A DNA stretch of 64,000 nt from Acidimicrobiia bacterium (GCA_012959995.1 DUCC01000011.1:1-64000), one strand, 5' to 3'. Positions 37,655 through 46,963 are shown, counted from the first letter of the stretch. Program-made: numbers and translations. Notes: generated by a model from the sequence alone, not told the origin.

Positions 37655-38485
37655 CTAAGCAGCGTCGATTACTTCGCCAGCCCGGTCACGCACGGTGTTT
37701 ACCGCACGCTTCACCAAACGGCGAGCAGCTTCTGCGGTAACCCCAAGGTTCTCGCCTACTTCTCGGTAAGAACGCTTCCGGCCATCGGTTAAACCAAAGC
37801 GCTGTTCCACCGCAAAACGAGCACGGTGATCCAAAACATCAAGCAAGCCAGTGGCCATGTCGTTTTCGGCCTGAGCCATAACCAAAGCTTCGGGGCCTGG
37901 CTTGGAATCAGGAAGAAGATCAACCAACTCGTTGCTGTCATCGTCACCAATGGTGCGATCCAACGAAGTAGGGGTGGTCAAACGGTGCAGACGAGCATGT
38001 TCTTCGTCGAGTTCGTCTCCGTTGCCGGAAACTGCTCGTAAAGCGGCACGCAAACTCGCGGAACGGTCACCAGGCAAACGAACCAAACTGGCCTTTTGAT
38101 CCAGCGCACGACCAATAGCTTGACGAATCCAAAAAGTAGCGTAAGTGGAGAACTTGAACCCCTTACGCCAATCAAACTTGTCGACAGCATGTTCAAGACC
38201 CAAGTTGCCTTCTTGAATAAGGTCAAGGAGTTCCATGCCGGGAGGCAAGGGGTAGCGACGAGCCACGCTCACTACCAACCGGAGGTTGGAGCGAATAAAA
38301 CGATCTTTGGCTTGGGCAGCCTTACGGATAGCCCGATCAAGCTCTCGACCAGTTTCGCCTTCTTCTTTGGCCGCTCGAGCAGCAGCACCAGCTTCAATGA
38401 TCTTAGAAAGCTCACGCTCTTTTTGTGCATCAAGCAACGGCACCATGCCGATTTCGTTTAGGTATTGTCCTACTGAATCACTCAT
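37655..38485 (-). CDS. Sigma-70 family RNA polymerase sigma factor, short
   Basis: 276 aa. Region 1.2 (SVGQYLNEIGMVPLLDAQKE, residues 4-23) and region 2 (RFIRSNLRLVVSVARRY, DLIQEGNLGL, GFKFSTYATFWIRQAI) are clear, and region 3.2 (SLDRTIGDDDSNELVDLLPD) and region 4 (RSYREVGENLGVTAEAARR) follow. Region 3.0-3.1 is some 30-40 residues shorter than in RpoD-type factors, with RLPGDRSASLRAALRAV where IPVHMxE is expected, and the region 2.4 aromatic pair is FW instead of WW. It looks like a group 2/3 alternative sigma rather than the main SigA. The 260 nt upstream hold its leader and the nadD promoter. Terminates 71 nt before the DAHP synthase promoter. Confidence 0.9.
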   Translation of the reverse strand: MSDSVGQYLNEIGMVPLLDAQKERELSKIIEAGAAARAAKEEGETGRELDRAIRKAAQAKDRFIRSNLRLVVSVARRYPLPPGMELLDLIQEGNLGLEHAVDKFDWRKGFKFSTYATFWIRQAIGRALDQKASLVRLPGDRSASLRAALRAVSGNGDELDEEHARLHRLTTPTSLDRTIGDDDSNELVDLLPDSKPGPEALVMAQAENDMATGLLDVLDHRARFAVEQRFGLTDGRKRSYREVGENLGVTAEAARRLVKRAVNTVRDRAGEVIDAA

Positions 38486-38537
38486 TTGTTTCTCACACTC
38501 TGTTTTAGCCTCGGCGACGCGCCGAAGGTATTATTTG

Positions 38538-38543
38538 ATACTA
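38538..38543 (-). promoter_or_regulatory. Candidate -10 box for the sigma factor gene
   Basis: TAGTAT on the minus strand about 53 nt before the ATG. A 6-bp hairpin (38511-38525) would form at the very 5' end of the resulting leader, followed by GTGAG as a weak Shine-Dalgarno. Confidence 0.35.
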
Positions 38544-38732
38544 GGGAAAGGTGGCGGATGCCCGATTACCCCTGCGGGGTTGTTTTTGTGGCTTCCTTGC
38601 CGATAGACAACTTAAGCACAGATTTGGCCTCAAGGGAAGAGTTAATTTTGTGTCTTGTGACACACGAGCTAAAAGCGCAGGTCAGAGGGGCATTTCTTTA
38701 GTCCGGTGCTCCCCGAATCAAGGATTTTCGGC

Positions 38733-38738
38733 TAGGAT
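38733..38738 (+). promoter_or_regulatory. -10 box, leaderless nadD
   Basis: TAGGAT, seven nt before GTG 38746. Confidence 0.55.
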
Positions 38739-38745
38739 TCGTTTT

Positions 38746-39357
38746 GTGAGTCAACCAAACAACCGTCGGATCGGCCTTTTAGGCGGCACCTTCGACCCCC
38801 CACATTTGGGTCATCTGGCCGCTGCATTGGCGGCTCAAGAACAACTAGCCCTTGACCAAGTCTTGCTGGTGGTAGCCAACGACCCATGGCAAAAAACCGA
38901 AGCAGGACAAGAAGTCACCGCAGCAAACCATCGGCTCGCCATGGTTGAAAAAGCAGTGGCCGACCTTAACGGGATCTCCGCCGACCCATCAGAGATTAAC
39001 CGCGGCGGGCCGACCTATACGGCTGCTACCTTGACAGAAATGGGGAACCGGTTTCCCGAAGCAGAACTTTTCTTACTTATAGGCGGCGATGTGGCTCCAG
39101 TACTCAATACTTGGGTAGAAGCAGAAAGGGTACGCCAACGTGCCACAATTGTGGTTATGGATCGCCCCGGATACCACCAAGCCATGCCGCCCGAAGGCTG
39201 GGATTTTCAACGACTGGTAGCTGTCACCCCAGACATAGCGGGCACCGAAGTGCGTTTGCGCGGCCAAGTAGGACACGACCTAACGGCCATGGTTCCGCTC
39301 GCCGTCGCTGACTACATCAAAAAATATGGGCTCTACTCTGGCGAGTCCTGTTCATGA
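38746..39357 (+). CDS. nadD: Nicotinate-nucleotide adenylyltransferase
   Basis: 203 aa from GTG 38746; the frame extends upstream to 38551, but that part has no family similarity and the GTG follows a -10 box. Adenylates nicotinate mononucleotide for NAD synthesis. Nucleotidyltransferase motif GGTFDPPHLGH (13-23) is complete. The second motif, usually SSTxIR, reads AGTEVR here, keeping the arginine. ATGA overlap with the next gene; the nadD-LytR-rsfS order is common in actinobacteria. Confidence 0.96.
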   Translation: MSQPNNRRIGLLGGTFDPPHLGHLAAALAAQEQLALDQVLLVVANDPWQKTEAGQEVTAANHRLAMVEKAVADLNGISADPSEINRGGPTYTAATLTEMGNRFPEAELFLLIGGDVAPVLNTWVEAERVRQRATIVVMDRPGYHQAMPPEGWDFQRLVAVTPDIAGTEVRLRGQVGHDLTAMVPLAVADYIKKYGLYSGESCS

Positions 39358-40556
39358 CCGAACCCACCGCTAACGAAATGCCTCAACGTTTTCGCCGCAA
39401 AAGCCCAGCACCGCGGGCTTCGCACGGGTGGCGCTGGTTGTTTCCTGTTGCTCTCGTAGCGGCCATGGGTTGGTCGGCCATGCTGCTCATCGAAAGTGCC
39501 CATGAACTCTTAGACAGCCAAGACGGAGAAATTCGCACCGCACAGACCGACCCCACCTCACCGGGGTTCGAAGCATTCGTCGAACAAACCTGGTCCATGC
39601 TGATCATCACCGAAAACAAAAACGAAGACCTAGCGGACCTTGCCGTAGCTACGGTCGCTGACCGTGAAAACGGGGGAGGTTCGATTCTGGTCGTGCCGCC
39701 CCATCTACGGGTAGCCGGTGGTTGTGCCAAAGAACCCTGCGACTTGGCCGCCCTCTACAAAGAAGGCGGGCAAGAACTTCTCACCGAAGCCATGGTTAGT
39801 CTCTTAAACGTCGGGTTTACCCAAGAAGTGTTGCTGACCGAAAGCCGTTGGGCAGGTTTAACCGGGCCAGTAGGCGGGGTAACTGTGCCGCTGCCCGCTG
39901 CATTGACCAGCGAAAACAGCGAAGGGGTGAAAATAACGCATTTTGAGGCAGGCGAAACATTAATTCTGCCCAACCACACCGTTGAATTTTTGGATTTCTC
40001 CGAAGGTTTAGCAGGCCACGACGACCTGGCCTTGAGCCAAGCCTTTTGGTCTTCGTGGCTGGCGGAACTCTCTGAAAGTGAAAACCCGCTCGACAAACTG
40101 CCAGCCCTTGACCTCGACGTAGTGGAACTCTTGGCGGTGATTTCCGCAGGAAACCATGTAGTGGTTCCGTTGCTGGTCAGCGAAGCCGACGACGGCCTTT
40201 ATGTAGAAGCAGATCTCTTAGCGCAGGTCGTTGTAGAAATGTTCCTATTTCCTATTTCCGCTCACCCCGGTGACCGGGTAAGCGTACGACTGATCAACGG
40301 AACCGGCGACTTCACCACCGACCCCGTAGCGCGCCAACGGGTAGTGGCCGCCGGCGGAGAAATAATCGTGGTCGGCAACCACCCCAGCTTCGATGTGGCC
40401 GAATCAATAATCACCTACCGCGACCCCTTGGTGGCCGTCGAAGCAGCAACCATGGCCCAATCGCTCGGAATACCAGCGGAATATGACGCCTTTGCCAGCC
40501 CCGCCGCAGAAATAACCGTACTAGTTGGCGCCGACTTTGTCGGTTTAACCGGTTAG
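39354..40556 (+). CDS. Degenerate LCP-like membrane protein with LytR_C domain
   Basis: 400 aa. A cytoplasmic basic N-terminus, one membrane helix (WLFPVALVAAMGWSAMLLI, about 29-47), then an extracytoplasmic region. Residues about 60-270 can be aligned to LytR-CpsA-Psr phosphotransferases (for example GLTGPVGGVTVPLPAAL), but the arginine-rich catalytic segment (VRxR...DxxRxxRQ) is replaced by EFLDFSEGL and DDLALSQAFW, so it should be inactive. The C-terminus (about 300-395, VSVRLINGTGD...) is a LytR_C domain. A wall-polymer binding or scaffolding role is inferred. Overlaps nadD by ATGA. Confidence 0.75.
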   Translation: MTEPTANEMPQRFRRKSPAPRASHGWRWLFPVALVAAMGWSAMLLIESAHELLDSQDGEIRTAQTDPTSPGFEAFVEQTWSMLIITENKNEDLADLAVATVADRENGGGSILVVPPHLRVAGGCAKEPCDLAALYKEGGQELLTEAMVSLLNVGFTQEVLLTESRWAGLTGPVGGVTVPLPAALTSENSEGVKITHFEAGETLILPNHTVEFLDFSEGLAGHDDLALSQAFWSSWLAELSESENPLDKLPALDLDVVELLAVISAGNHVVVPLLVSEADDGLYVEADLLAQVVVEMFLFPISAHPGDRVSVRLINGTGDFTTDPVARQRVVAAGGEIIVVGNHPSFDVAESIITYRDPLVAVEAATMAQSLGIPAEYDAFASPAAEITVLVGADFVGLTG

Positions 40557-40559
40557 CGT
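40554..40559 (+). promoter_or_regulatory. -10 box, leaderless rsfS, overlapping the upstream stop
   Basis: TAGCGT, eight nt before ATG 40568. Its first three bases are the TAG stop of the preceding LCP-like gene. Confidence 0.5.
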
Positions 40560-40567
40560 TGTCCCCG

Positions 40568-40981
40568 ATGAAAACTTCTTCAAACTCCAAAGAAAACTAC
40601 AACACTTCTGCCGGTATCCAACGCTGGGCGGTGCAAGCGGCCCGAGCGGCCGACGACAAATTAGGCCGAGACACCGTGCTTATAGATGTAGGTGACGTCA
40701 TGGGGGTAACCGACCTCTTCGTGGTAACCAGCGGCGGAAACCGACGCCAGGTACGAGCCATTGTCGACGAGATAGAAGAACAACTCACTATCCTCGACGG
40801 CCCTCAACCTCGGGCCGTTGAAGGCCGCGGCACCGACGATGAACAAACCTGGATATTAATGGACTTCGGCGGTTTTCTGGTTCACGTGTTCGACGAACAA
40901 GCACGAGCCTTTTACGACCTAGAACGTTTATGGAGCGACCGTCCGACCATCGACTGGCGCGCCGATACTTCCCCTAGCTAG
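40568..40981 (+). CDS. rsfS: Ribosomal silencing factor RsfS
   Basis: 137 aa, DUF143 family. Binds L14 and keeps ribosomal subunits apart when nutrients are short. Landmarks: DVMGVTDLFVVTSGGNRRQVRAI and WILMDFGGFLVHVFDEQARAFYDLERLW. ATG 40568 is favoured over an in-frame TTG at 40559 by the leaderless -10 box. The 3' end overlaps the convergent transporter gene by eight nt. Confidence 0.95.
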   Translation: MKTSSNSKENYNTSAGIQRWAVQAARAADDKLGRDTVLIDVGDVMGVTDLFVVTSGGNRRQVRAIVDEIEEQLTILDGPQPRAVEGRGTDDEQTWILMDFGGFLVHVFDEQARAFYDLERLWSDRPTIDWRADTSPS

Positions 40982-42218
40982 CCTTAATACGCCTTGATGG
41001 GTGATTGGTGGCGGCAAAAACGGCACCAACCAAAGGCAAAGCGGCCCACAACAAAGCCGTTGAACGAAATGAACCAGTGGCCGAAGCAGTCACCGAAAAA
41101 GCAATAGGGCCAATGGCCGACGCCAACACACCTATAAACATTAATGCTCCTTGAATGGACCCAATGTGGTCAAGCCCAAACCATTTCGGCACCAACGCTG
41201 CGCCCAAAGTGCGGACAGTTCCCGACATCAAGCCAAAGAGCACGGCGTAACAAATGACCGCAGGCAAAGTCGAAACCTGACTGGCCAACAGCAAAGTGGC
41301 ACTCAACAACAGCAAAGAAACTAGCGGAGCAAAACGGGCGCCAATTTTGTCGAGAGTTACCCCCATGAGCGGAGAGCCCACCGAAGTACCGATGACCTGC
41401 GGGAGAAACATGATGGCTGCCTCGGTTTGGCTAAAACCACTTTCACCCAGCAAAGCAATCTGATGAAAATTCAACCCGGTGCTGAGCATAGAAGCGCCCC
41501 CCGAGGCGGCCGCCAAAACCCAAAAAGCGCGAGTACGTAAAGCCGCCGAGCGATCCATGCTGGGACGCACGGCGGCTCTTTTTTGCGGATCGGGGTGAGG
41601 GGCAAGACCATCGGGGTGCTGGCCGACGCTGGAGGGGCGGTCAATAATGCCGAACCAAGCGAGGGGAATGACCACCATGGCGACGGTGCTGGCAGAAACA
41701 ATCCAAGCAGTGCGCCACCCCCACTGAGCAATAGTAAAACTCAACCCCACCGGAACCAGCGCCATCATGGCCGAAGAGATGGTCATGGTAAGGCCCAAGG
41801 CGAGGCCGCGACGCTGTTCAAACCAGAGAGAAACAGCCACATTGCTGACCAGCGAAAGGCTCCCTTGACCGAGCATGCGGATAAACCAAAAACCGATAGT
41901 GAGGCTAATTATTCCTTGCACCCCCGACATGTAAAAAAGTGCTCCGGCAAACAAGGTGGCGATGATGGTCATGGCCCGGCGGACGCCATAGCGGTCAATC
42001 CAGAGACCGACGGTGGGCATGGCGAGAGCGCCGCACAAAGTGCCGATGGCGTAACCGCCGGCAATAGCGTTTTTCGAAAGGTTGAGATCTTCGGCAAAGT
42101 GATCAATGAAAACACTGACCCCTATGGTTTGACCCGGCCCGGTAAGGCCTAAAGCAATGGTGGCAAAAACGAGGATGCGCCAGCCAGAAAAAGATGACTT
42201 AGGAGAGAGGGGAGGCAT
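40974..42218 (-). CDS. MFS transporter
   Basis: 414 aa with about 12 membrane segments and the MFS loop 2-3 motif region LWIDRYGVRRAM. A long hydrophilic central loop (about 190-225) separates the two halves, and the second loop 8-9 copy is GVTLDKIGARF. Closest in appearance to the oxalate/formate or monocarboxylate antiporter group, but the substrate cannot be read. The start is ATG 42218, six nt after TAGACT; an in-frame TTG lies one codon upstream. Confidence 0.85.
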   Translation of the reverse strand: MPPLSPKSSFSGWRILVFATIALGLTGPGQTIGVSVFIDHFAEDLNLSKNAIAGGYAIGTLCGALAMPTVGLWIDRYGVRRAMTIIATLFAGALFYMSGVQGIISLTIGFWFIRMLGQGSLSLVSNVAVSLWFEQRRGLALGLTMTISSAMMALVPVGLSFTIAQWGWRTAWIVSASTVAMVVIPLAWFGIIDRPSSVGQHPDGLAPHPDPQKRAAVRPSMDRSAALRTRAFWVLAAASGGASMLSTGLNFHQIALLGESGFSQTEAAIMFLPQVIGTSVGSPLMGVTLDKIGARFAPLVSLLLLSATLLLASQVSTLPAVICYAVLFGLMSGTVRTLGAALVPKWFGLDHIGSIQGALMFIGVLASAIGPIAFSVTASATGSFRSTALLWAALPLVGAVFAATNHPSRRIKAS

Positions 42219-42224
42219 CAACAG

Positions 42225-42230
42225 AGTCTA
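42225..42230 (-). promoter_or_regulatory. -10 box, leaderless MFS gene
   Basis: TAGACT on the minus strand, six nt before ATG 42218. Confidence 0.5.
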
Positions 42231-42251
42231 AAGTCTGGAATGAAAGCGAAA

Positions 42252-42276
42252 CACCCCAAGCCAACGACCTGGGGTG
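42252..42276 (-). terminator. Probable terminator of tRNA-Ala
   Basis: Seven-bp stem CACCCCA/TGGGGTG with an 11-nt loop, followed on the minus strand by TTTCGCTTTC. It lies five nt past the tRNA 3' end. Confidence 0.5.
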
Positions 42277-42281
42277 ATGCG

Positions 42282-42354
42282 TGGAGCTAGAGGGAATTGA
42301 ACCCTCGACCTCTTCCATGCCATGGAAGCGCTCTGCCAACTGAGCTATAGCCCC
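42282..42354 (-). tRNA. tRNA-Ala (anticodon GGC)
   Basis: 73 nt, minus strand. Acceptor GGGGCTA pairs with TAGCTCC and includes the G3:U70 wobble pair that identifies alanine tRNA; discriminator A. D-arm AGCTCAGTTGGCAGAGC, anticodon loop ATGGCAT (GGC) on a CTTCC/GGAAG stem, T-arm GGGTTCAATTCCC. CCA is not encoded. Confidence 0.97.
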
Positions 42355-42461
42355 GCGAAGGCCACAGGTTACCAGCGAGGTCTGCTACTGAGAACAGAAG
42401 CGGCCCGGTAAATTCTCTTTTTAAGAATGGGTAGAACCCTCGCCCGCCCACCAGAGGTCGC

Positions 42462-42467
42462 TAGCCT
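42462..42467 (+). promoter_or_regulatory. -10 box, leaderless leuS
   Basis: TAGCCT, eight nt before ATG 42476. Confidence 0.55.
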
Positions 42468-42475
42468 TGATCAAG

Positions 42476-44950
42476 ATGTCTACGCAATACGACCCCCAAG
42501 CAATAGAAGCCCACTGGCAGCAACGCTGGCTCGACGAGGGCACCTACCATATTGAAAACGACGACCCTCGCCCGCCGTACTACGTGCTATCGATGTACCC
42601 GTACCCCAGCGGCCCCGCCCACATGGGGCACGTACGCAACTACACCATGGGCGATTTGTTGGTGCGCTACCGGACCATGCAAGGCGACGGTGTGCTTTCT
42701 CCCATCGGTTTCGACTCCTTTGGTTTGCCGGCCGAAAATGCTGCCATCAAAACCGGCACCCACCCCCGTCAACACACCGACACCAACGTCGAAGCGCTCT
42801 CCGCTTCGCTGCGCCGTATCGGAGCGGTCTACGACTGGCGCCGCATGGTGCGCAGCCATGACCCTAAATACATGCGCTGGACGCAATGGATTTTCTTAAA
42901 GTTCTACGAAGCCGGTTTGGTGTACCGGGCCGAAGCTCCGGTCAATTGGTGCCCCGGCTGTCAAACCGTGCTGGCCAACGAACAGGTGCTGCCCGACGGC
43001 ACCTGCGAACGCTCCGGCGATTTAGTGGATCGCCGAGACATGGAACAATGGTTCTACCGCATCACCGATTACGCACAGGAACTTCTCGACGACTTGGAAT
43101 TAGTGGAATGGCCCAACAAGGTCAAAGTCATGCAACGCAACTGGATCGGTCGCTCCGAAGGGGTGGAGTTCGGCCTGCCTCTAGTCGGTGCCGACGGAAA
43201 TGCTCGAAGCGATGTAGACCCCCTCGCGGTGTTCACCACCCGGCCCGATACCGGTTTCGGCATGACCTTTGCCGTGCTTTCTCCAGAACACCCCCGAGTT
43301 GAAGAGTTCACCAGTGACCAACAACGCCAAGAAGTAGAAGATTTTTGTGCTTCGGTCGCCGGCCTCTCGGACATTGAGCGGTTAAGCAGCGAAGGGACGT
43401 TAGATAAACGCGGCGTAGCCACCGGCGGTTCGGTCATCAACCCATTTACCGGGCAAGCCATACCGGTATTTTTGGCTGACTACGTACTGATGACCTACGG
43501 CACCGGCGCCATTATGGCGGTGCCTGGGCAAGACCAACGAGATTGGGATTTCGCCAAAGCCCACGGCTGCGAGATTTTGCGTACGGTGGAACCACCGGCA
43601 GATTTTGACGGCGAAGCGTTTACCGACGACGGCCCGGCCGTTAACAGCGGTTTCCTTGACGGCATGAGAATCGCCGAAGCGAAAGAGGCAGCCGGCCAAT
43701 GGATAACCAGCCAAGGCCTCGGCGAAGCCAAGATCAACTACCGCCTGCGGGACTGGTTGTTGTCTCGCCAGCGTTACTGGGGTTGCCCGATCCCTATTGT
43801 GTTCTGCGACGACTGCGGTGAACAACCGGTGCCCCTTGACCAGTTGCCGGTGGACTTGCCCGATGACGTGGAGTTCATGCCCACCGGGCGCTCGCCCTTA
43901 ACCACCCACGAAGACTTCCTCAACGCCTCGTGCCCCAAGTGTGCAGGCCCCGCTCGTCGAGAAACCGACACCATGGACACTTTCGTGGACTCCTCCTGGT
44001 ATTTCATGCGTTTCACCGACCCGTGGAACGAAGAAGTTCCCTTCGACAAAGAGGCCATGAAACGTTGGCTGCCGGTAGACCAATACATCGGCGGTGTAGA
44101 GCACGCTATTTTGCACCTCATGTACGCCCGGTTCTTTACCAAAGCGCTGGCCGACTTAGGCGTCGTACCTAAAGAACTGCGGGAACCATTCAAACGCCTC
44201 TTTACTCAAGGGATGATCCGTTTGGGTGGCACCAAAATGTCAAAATCTAAAGGCAACTTGGTGGCTCCAGAAGGCATCTTGGATGATCAAGGCGCCGATG
44301 CCTTGCGCCTGGCTCACCTGCAGGTAAAACCGCCACAAGAAGACGTGGATTGGGAAGACCTCGGCATAGACGGCTGCGCCAAGTTTTTGGGGCGAGTGTG
44401 GCGTTTAGCGCTTTCCACCAACTCGCTGCCCGGGCCGTGTCGCCAAGGCGAAATGACGGCCGCCGATCAAGAAATCGAAAAAGCTACCCACCGTTTGGTG
44501 GAGCGAATCACCGATGAGTACGAACGCTGGTCATACAACACTGCGGTGGCTGGTTTTATGGAGTTCACCAACAGCCTGTACCGCTGGATTCAAACCGACG
44601 AAGGAGCACACGGCCCAACCTTGGAAGCAGCGGTGGATGCCTTGCTACTGGTTATGGCTCCGGCCGCTCCGCATATTTGCGCCGAACTATGGCAACAACG
44701 CAACGACGGCCACATCCATCTTGAAGCCTGGCCGGTAGCCGACCCCGAAAAACTGGTGGACGACACGGTGACCATGGTGGTGCAAATAAACGGCAAAGTA
44801 CGCGAACGTCTCGAAGTGTCAGCCGACATCGACGAAGCAACCGCTGAAGCTCTTGCTTTGGCCACCCCAAAAGTCATCGCCCAACTCGAAGGCGCCACCC
44901 CCCGCAAAATAATCATCCGCGCCCCCCGCCTGGTAAACGTAGTCATCTAA
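42476..44950 (+). CDS. leuS: Leucyl-tRNA synthetase
   Basis: 824 aa class I synthetase. HIGH-type motif in [16 protein letters not shown], the CP1 editing domain with [16 protein letters not shown] and [12 protein letters not shown], zinc-type cysteines near CPGC and CDDC, and KMSKS in [14 protein letters not shown] 42476 follows the -10 box by eight nt; an in-frame TTG at 42467 would add three residues. Anticodon-binding C-terminal domain complete. Confidence 0.98.
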   Translation: MSTQYDPQAIEAHWQQRWLDEGTYHIENDDPRPPYYVLSMYPYPSGPAHMGHVRNYTMGDLLVRYRTMQGDGVLSPIGFDSFGLPAENAAIKTGTHPRQHTDTNVEALSASLRRIGAVYDWRRMVRSHDPKYMRWTQWIFLKFYEAGLVYRAEAPVNWCPGCQTVLANEQVLPDGTCERSGDLVDRRDMEQWFYRITDYAQELLDDLELVEWPNKVKVMQRNWIGRSEGVEFGLPLVGADGNARSDVDPLAVFTTRPDTGFGMTFAVLSPEHPRVEEFTSDQQRQEVEDFCASVAGLSDIERLSSEGTLDKRGVATGGSVINPFTGQAIPVFLADYVLMTYGTGAIMAVPGQDQRDWDFAKAHGCEILRTVEPPADFDGEAFTDDGPAVNSGFLDGMRIAEAKEAAGQWITSQGLGEAKINYRLRDWLLSRQRYWGCPIPIVFCDDCGEQPVPLDQLPVDLPDDVEFMPTGRSPLTTHEDFLNASCPKCAGPARRETDTMDTFVDSSWYFMRFTDPWNEEVPFDKEAMKRWLPVDQYIGGVEHAILHLMYARFFTKALADLGVVPKELREPFKRLFTQGMIRLGGTKMSKSKGNLVAPEGILDDQGADALRLAHLQVKPPQEDVDWEDLGIDGCAKFLGRVWRLALSTNSLPGPCRQGEMTAADQEIEKATHRLVERITDEYERWSYNTAVAGFMEFTNSLYRWIQTDEGAHGPTLEAAVDALLLVMAPAAPHICAELWQQRNDGHIHLEAWPVADPEKLVDDTVTMVVQINGKVRERLEVSADIDEATAEALALATPKVIAQLEGATPRKIIIRAPRLVNVVI

Positions 44951-44981
44951 CCCCACGTGACTGCGATTTATTAGGAGTTGA

Positions 44982-45845
44982 TTATTGGTCGCGGAGGAAG
45001 CGTTCGAGTTCGGCAGCTAGTTCATCGCCGGAAGGGAGTTGGCCTCGATCGTCGTGGAGGTCGTCGTAAGCCTGTTCCAGTGTTTCTAGCATGGTGACGT
45101 GTTCGGGGTTTTGGGTGATTAGTTCATCTAAACGACTGCGTGCTGCTAGAGACTTTTCTGGCAAGGAACCCAAAGAAAAATCTACCTCCGTCAAATCGCT
45201 GAGCCCTTCCAACAACGCTTCGCTAGCCGGAGGGAAACTCATGGCGGCCAAATAATGAGGCACCTGGGCCCAAATGCCTACGGCAGGGATACCAGCGGCC
45301 GCTGCGGCGACCTCGATGACCGCCTGAGCGCCCGCCGGCACCTCCAAAGTTGACGTGACAAAAGATAAACGCTCGGCCAAAGCAGGAGTGCTGGCCGTGC
45401 AAGACAACCGAGTGGGGCGAGTGTGGGGGACAGCCGCCGGAAACGCCCCCAAGCCCACCACTAAAGAAACATTGAACTGCTGAGCAAGTTCCACCACCGA
45501 CTGAGCAAAAGATTTCCACTCGTGGTCGGGCTCCGGCCCATGGAGCAACAACACCGGACGGTCGGCCTCTGTAGACAACAAGTGCATCTCCAGCGCAGGC
45601 CAAGTCAAACTTTGGGTAACCCCATCTACCAGTTTTAAAATTGGCCGGCGAGCCCGTTGGTCAAGCAACCGATCAGTATTGAAACGAGCCATCAAACGTT
45701 TATCGGGGTCACGCAAAAGCTGCTTAGTAGCTTCGGCGCTGGACTGCGCAGCATCCACCCAGCCTGCTAAAGACACCACCAACACGGCGTCGCCTAGGAA
45801 AGGAACATCATGTAAGTCATACATGGGGCCGCTATTCAAGTTCAT
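44982..45845 (-). CDS. PAC2 family protein
   Basis: 287 aa, related to the archaeal/eukaryotic proteasome assembly chaperone 2 family, which is common in actinobacteria. Family features: an early VSLAGWVDAAQSSAEATKQL, RPVLLLHGPEPDHEWKSFA and the GIPAVGIWAQVPHYLA block. Function in bacteria is not settled. It overlaps the upstream phosphotransferase by ATGA, so the two are made together. The C-terminus is acidic and helical. No proteasome gene is in the window. Confidence 0.85.
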   Translation of the reverse strand: MNLNSGPMYDLHDVPFLGDAVLVVSLAGWVDAAQSSAEATKQLLRDPDKRLMARFNTDRLLDQRARRPILKLVDGVTQSLTWPALEMHLLSTEADRPVLLLHGPEPDHEWKSFAQSVVELAQQFNVSLVVGLGAFPAAVPHTRPTRLSCTASTPALAERLSFVTSTLEVPAGAQAVIEVAAAAAGIPAVGIWAQVPHYLAAMSFPPASEALLEGLSDLTEVDFSLGSLPEKSLAARSRLDELITQNPEHVTMLETLEQAYDDLHDDRGQLPSGDELAAELERFLRDQ

Positions 45846-46864
45846 GACAAAGTAGCGGCAGTCTCCGCCGCCAAATCGGCCAAAACGACTACCCGTTCCC
45901 CAAAGGCCTTCACCATTACGTCATCTATCTCTCCCATGACGCCGGCCACATACCGAGAGTAAACCCCTTCAATGATGCAAGCCATGCGCCAATAGTTGAA
46001 GGCCACATAGAAATCCAAGTGTTCAAGGTTGCGGTCGCTAAACGTGCCGTAAATCTCACGAATCTCATCAGCAGTAGGGAAACCCTCAGAACGGCTAGCC
46101 AAATCATTGGCCCCAGAAACCTGGTCAGTGACGGACGAGATAATGCCGCCCACATCAGCTAAAGCATCGCCCAGAGTAGATATTTCCCAATCCAAAACAG
46201 CAGCCACTGGCCCCTCAGGGTTCATCATGCAGTTGTCTAAGCGATAATCGCCGTGCACCAAACTCACCCCCTGTTGTTCGGGGATGCACGCCGCCAACGT
46301 GTCGTGCACGGAAAGCACCTGAGGAATCTCGCGACTGGTTGCATCCACAAACTGGCGACGCCAACGCTTTAACTGGCGTTCGATGTAGCCATCGGGTCGG
46401 GCCAAATCGCCAAGACCAACCGCATCAACATCCACAGAATGAATACGAGCCAAGGTTTCTATTAATGAGTGACCCATCTTTTGCCGGGCCTCCACCGAAT
46501 ATTCTTCGGCCTCATCACGTAGGCGCAGAATTACTCCCGGCACAAAATCCATGACATAAAACGGGGCGTCGTTTACCTCAGTGTCTTGACAAAGGCCAAT
46601 TATCCCCGGCACAGGCACACCGCTGTCGGACAAAGCACTAATTATGCGATGCTCGCGGCTCATATCGTGAGCGGTGGCCAATACATGACCAAGTGGGGGA
46701 CGACGCAGCACCCACTGGCGTCCTGACGAATCGGCAACCCGGTAAGTCAAGTTGGAATGTCCTCCCGTCACCGGGGTAAAAGTCAACGGCCCGTCAAGGC
46801 CCCCCACCTTAGAGTCAAACCATTTCTGCAGGTTCGCCGCGTTTATGCCAGAGATATCGTTCAT
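45842..46864 (-). CDS. APH/ACAD10-like phosphotransferase
   Basis: 340 aa with the aminoglycoside phosphotransferase/choline kinase fold: catalytic loop VHGDYRLDNCMM and metal-binding VLDWEISTLGD, nucleotide-binding lobe GGHSNLTYRVAD. This subgroup resembles the kinase domain of ACAD10, which phosphorylates 4-hydroxy acids before degradation, so a catabolic role is more likely than drug resistance. Start ATG 46864 lies seven nt after TACTCT. Confidence 0.85.
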   Translation of the reverse strand: MNDISGINAANLQKWFDSKVGGLDGPLTFTPVTGGHSNLTYRVADSSGRQWVLRRPPLGHVLATAHDMSREHRIISALSDSGVPVPGIIGLCQDTEVNDAPFYVMDFVPGVILRLRDEAEEYSVEARQKMGHSLIETLARIHSVDVDAVGLGDLARPDGYIERQLKRWRRQFVDATSREIPQVLSVHDTLAACIPEQQGVSLVHGDYRLDNCMMNPEGPVAAVLDWEISTLGDALADVGGIISSVTDQVSGANDLASRSEGFPTADEIREIYGTFSDRNLEHLDFYVAFNYWRMACIIEGVYSRYVAGVMGEIDDVMVKAFGERVVVLADLAAETAATLS

Positions 46865-46871
46865 CCCTTGC

Positions 46872-46877
46872 AGAGTA
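46872..46877 (-). promoter_or_regulatory. -10 box, leaderless phosphotransferase
   Basis: TACTCT on the minus strand, seven nt before ATG 46864. Confidence 0.5.
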
Positions 46878-46900
46878 GTGGAGGAAGGGCTCAGGCTCCC

Positions 46901-46906
46901 TACCCT
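46901..46906 (+). promoter_or_regulatory. Candidate -10 box for the thioredoxin-like gene
   Basis: TACCCT about 58 nt before ATG 46964; the predicted leader of roughly 50 nt contains the GAGAGGA Shine-Dalgarno, so this is one of the few led transcripts. Confidence 0.4.
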
Positions 46907-46963
46907 GAGACCACAAGTTCTTCCCCCGTAAGTTTTTCTGCCGCTAGCAGCGAGAGGACCCTC

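Noticed and set aside
38568..38587. Small hairpin ACCCC/GGGGT followed by a T run, terminator-like on the plus strand
   Set aside because: No plus-strand gene lies upstream and the stem is only five bp; probably chance, though a small RNA cannot be excluded.
38551..38745. N-terminal extension of NadD (65 residues)
   Set aside because: No similarity to NadD; the conserved protein begins at GTG 38746, directly after a -10 box.
46757..46963. Longer thioredoxin-like frame starting at 46757
   Set aside because: It overlaps the divergent phosphotransferase gene; ATG 46964 has a good Shine-Dalgarno and begins the thioredoxin fold.
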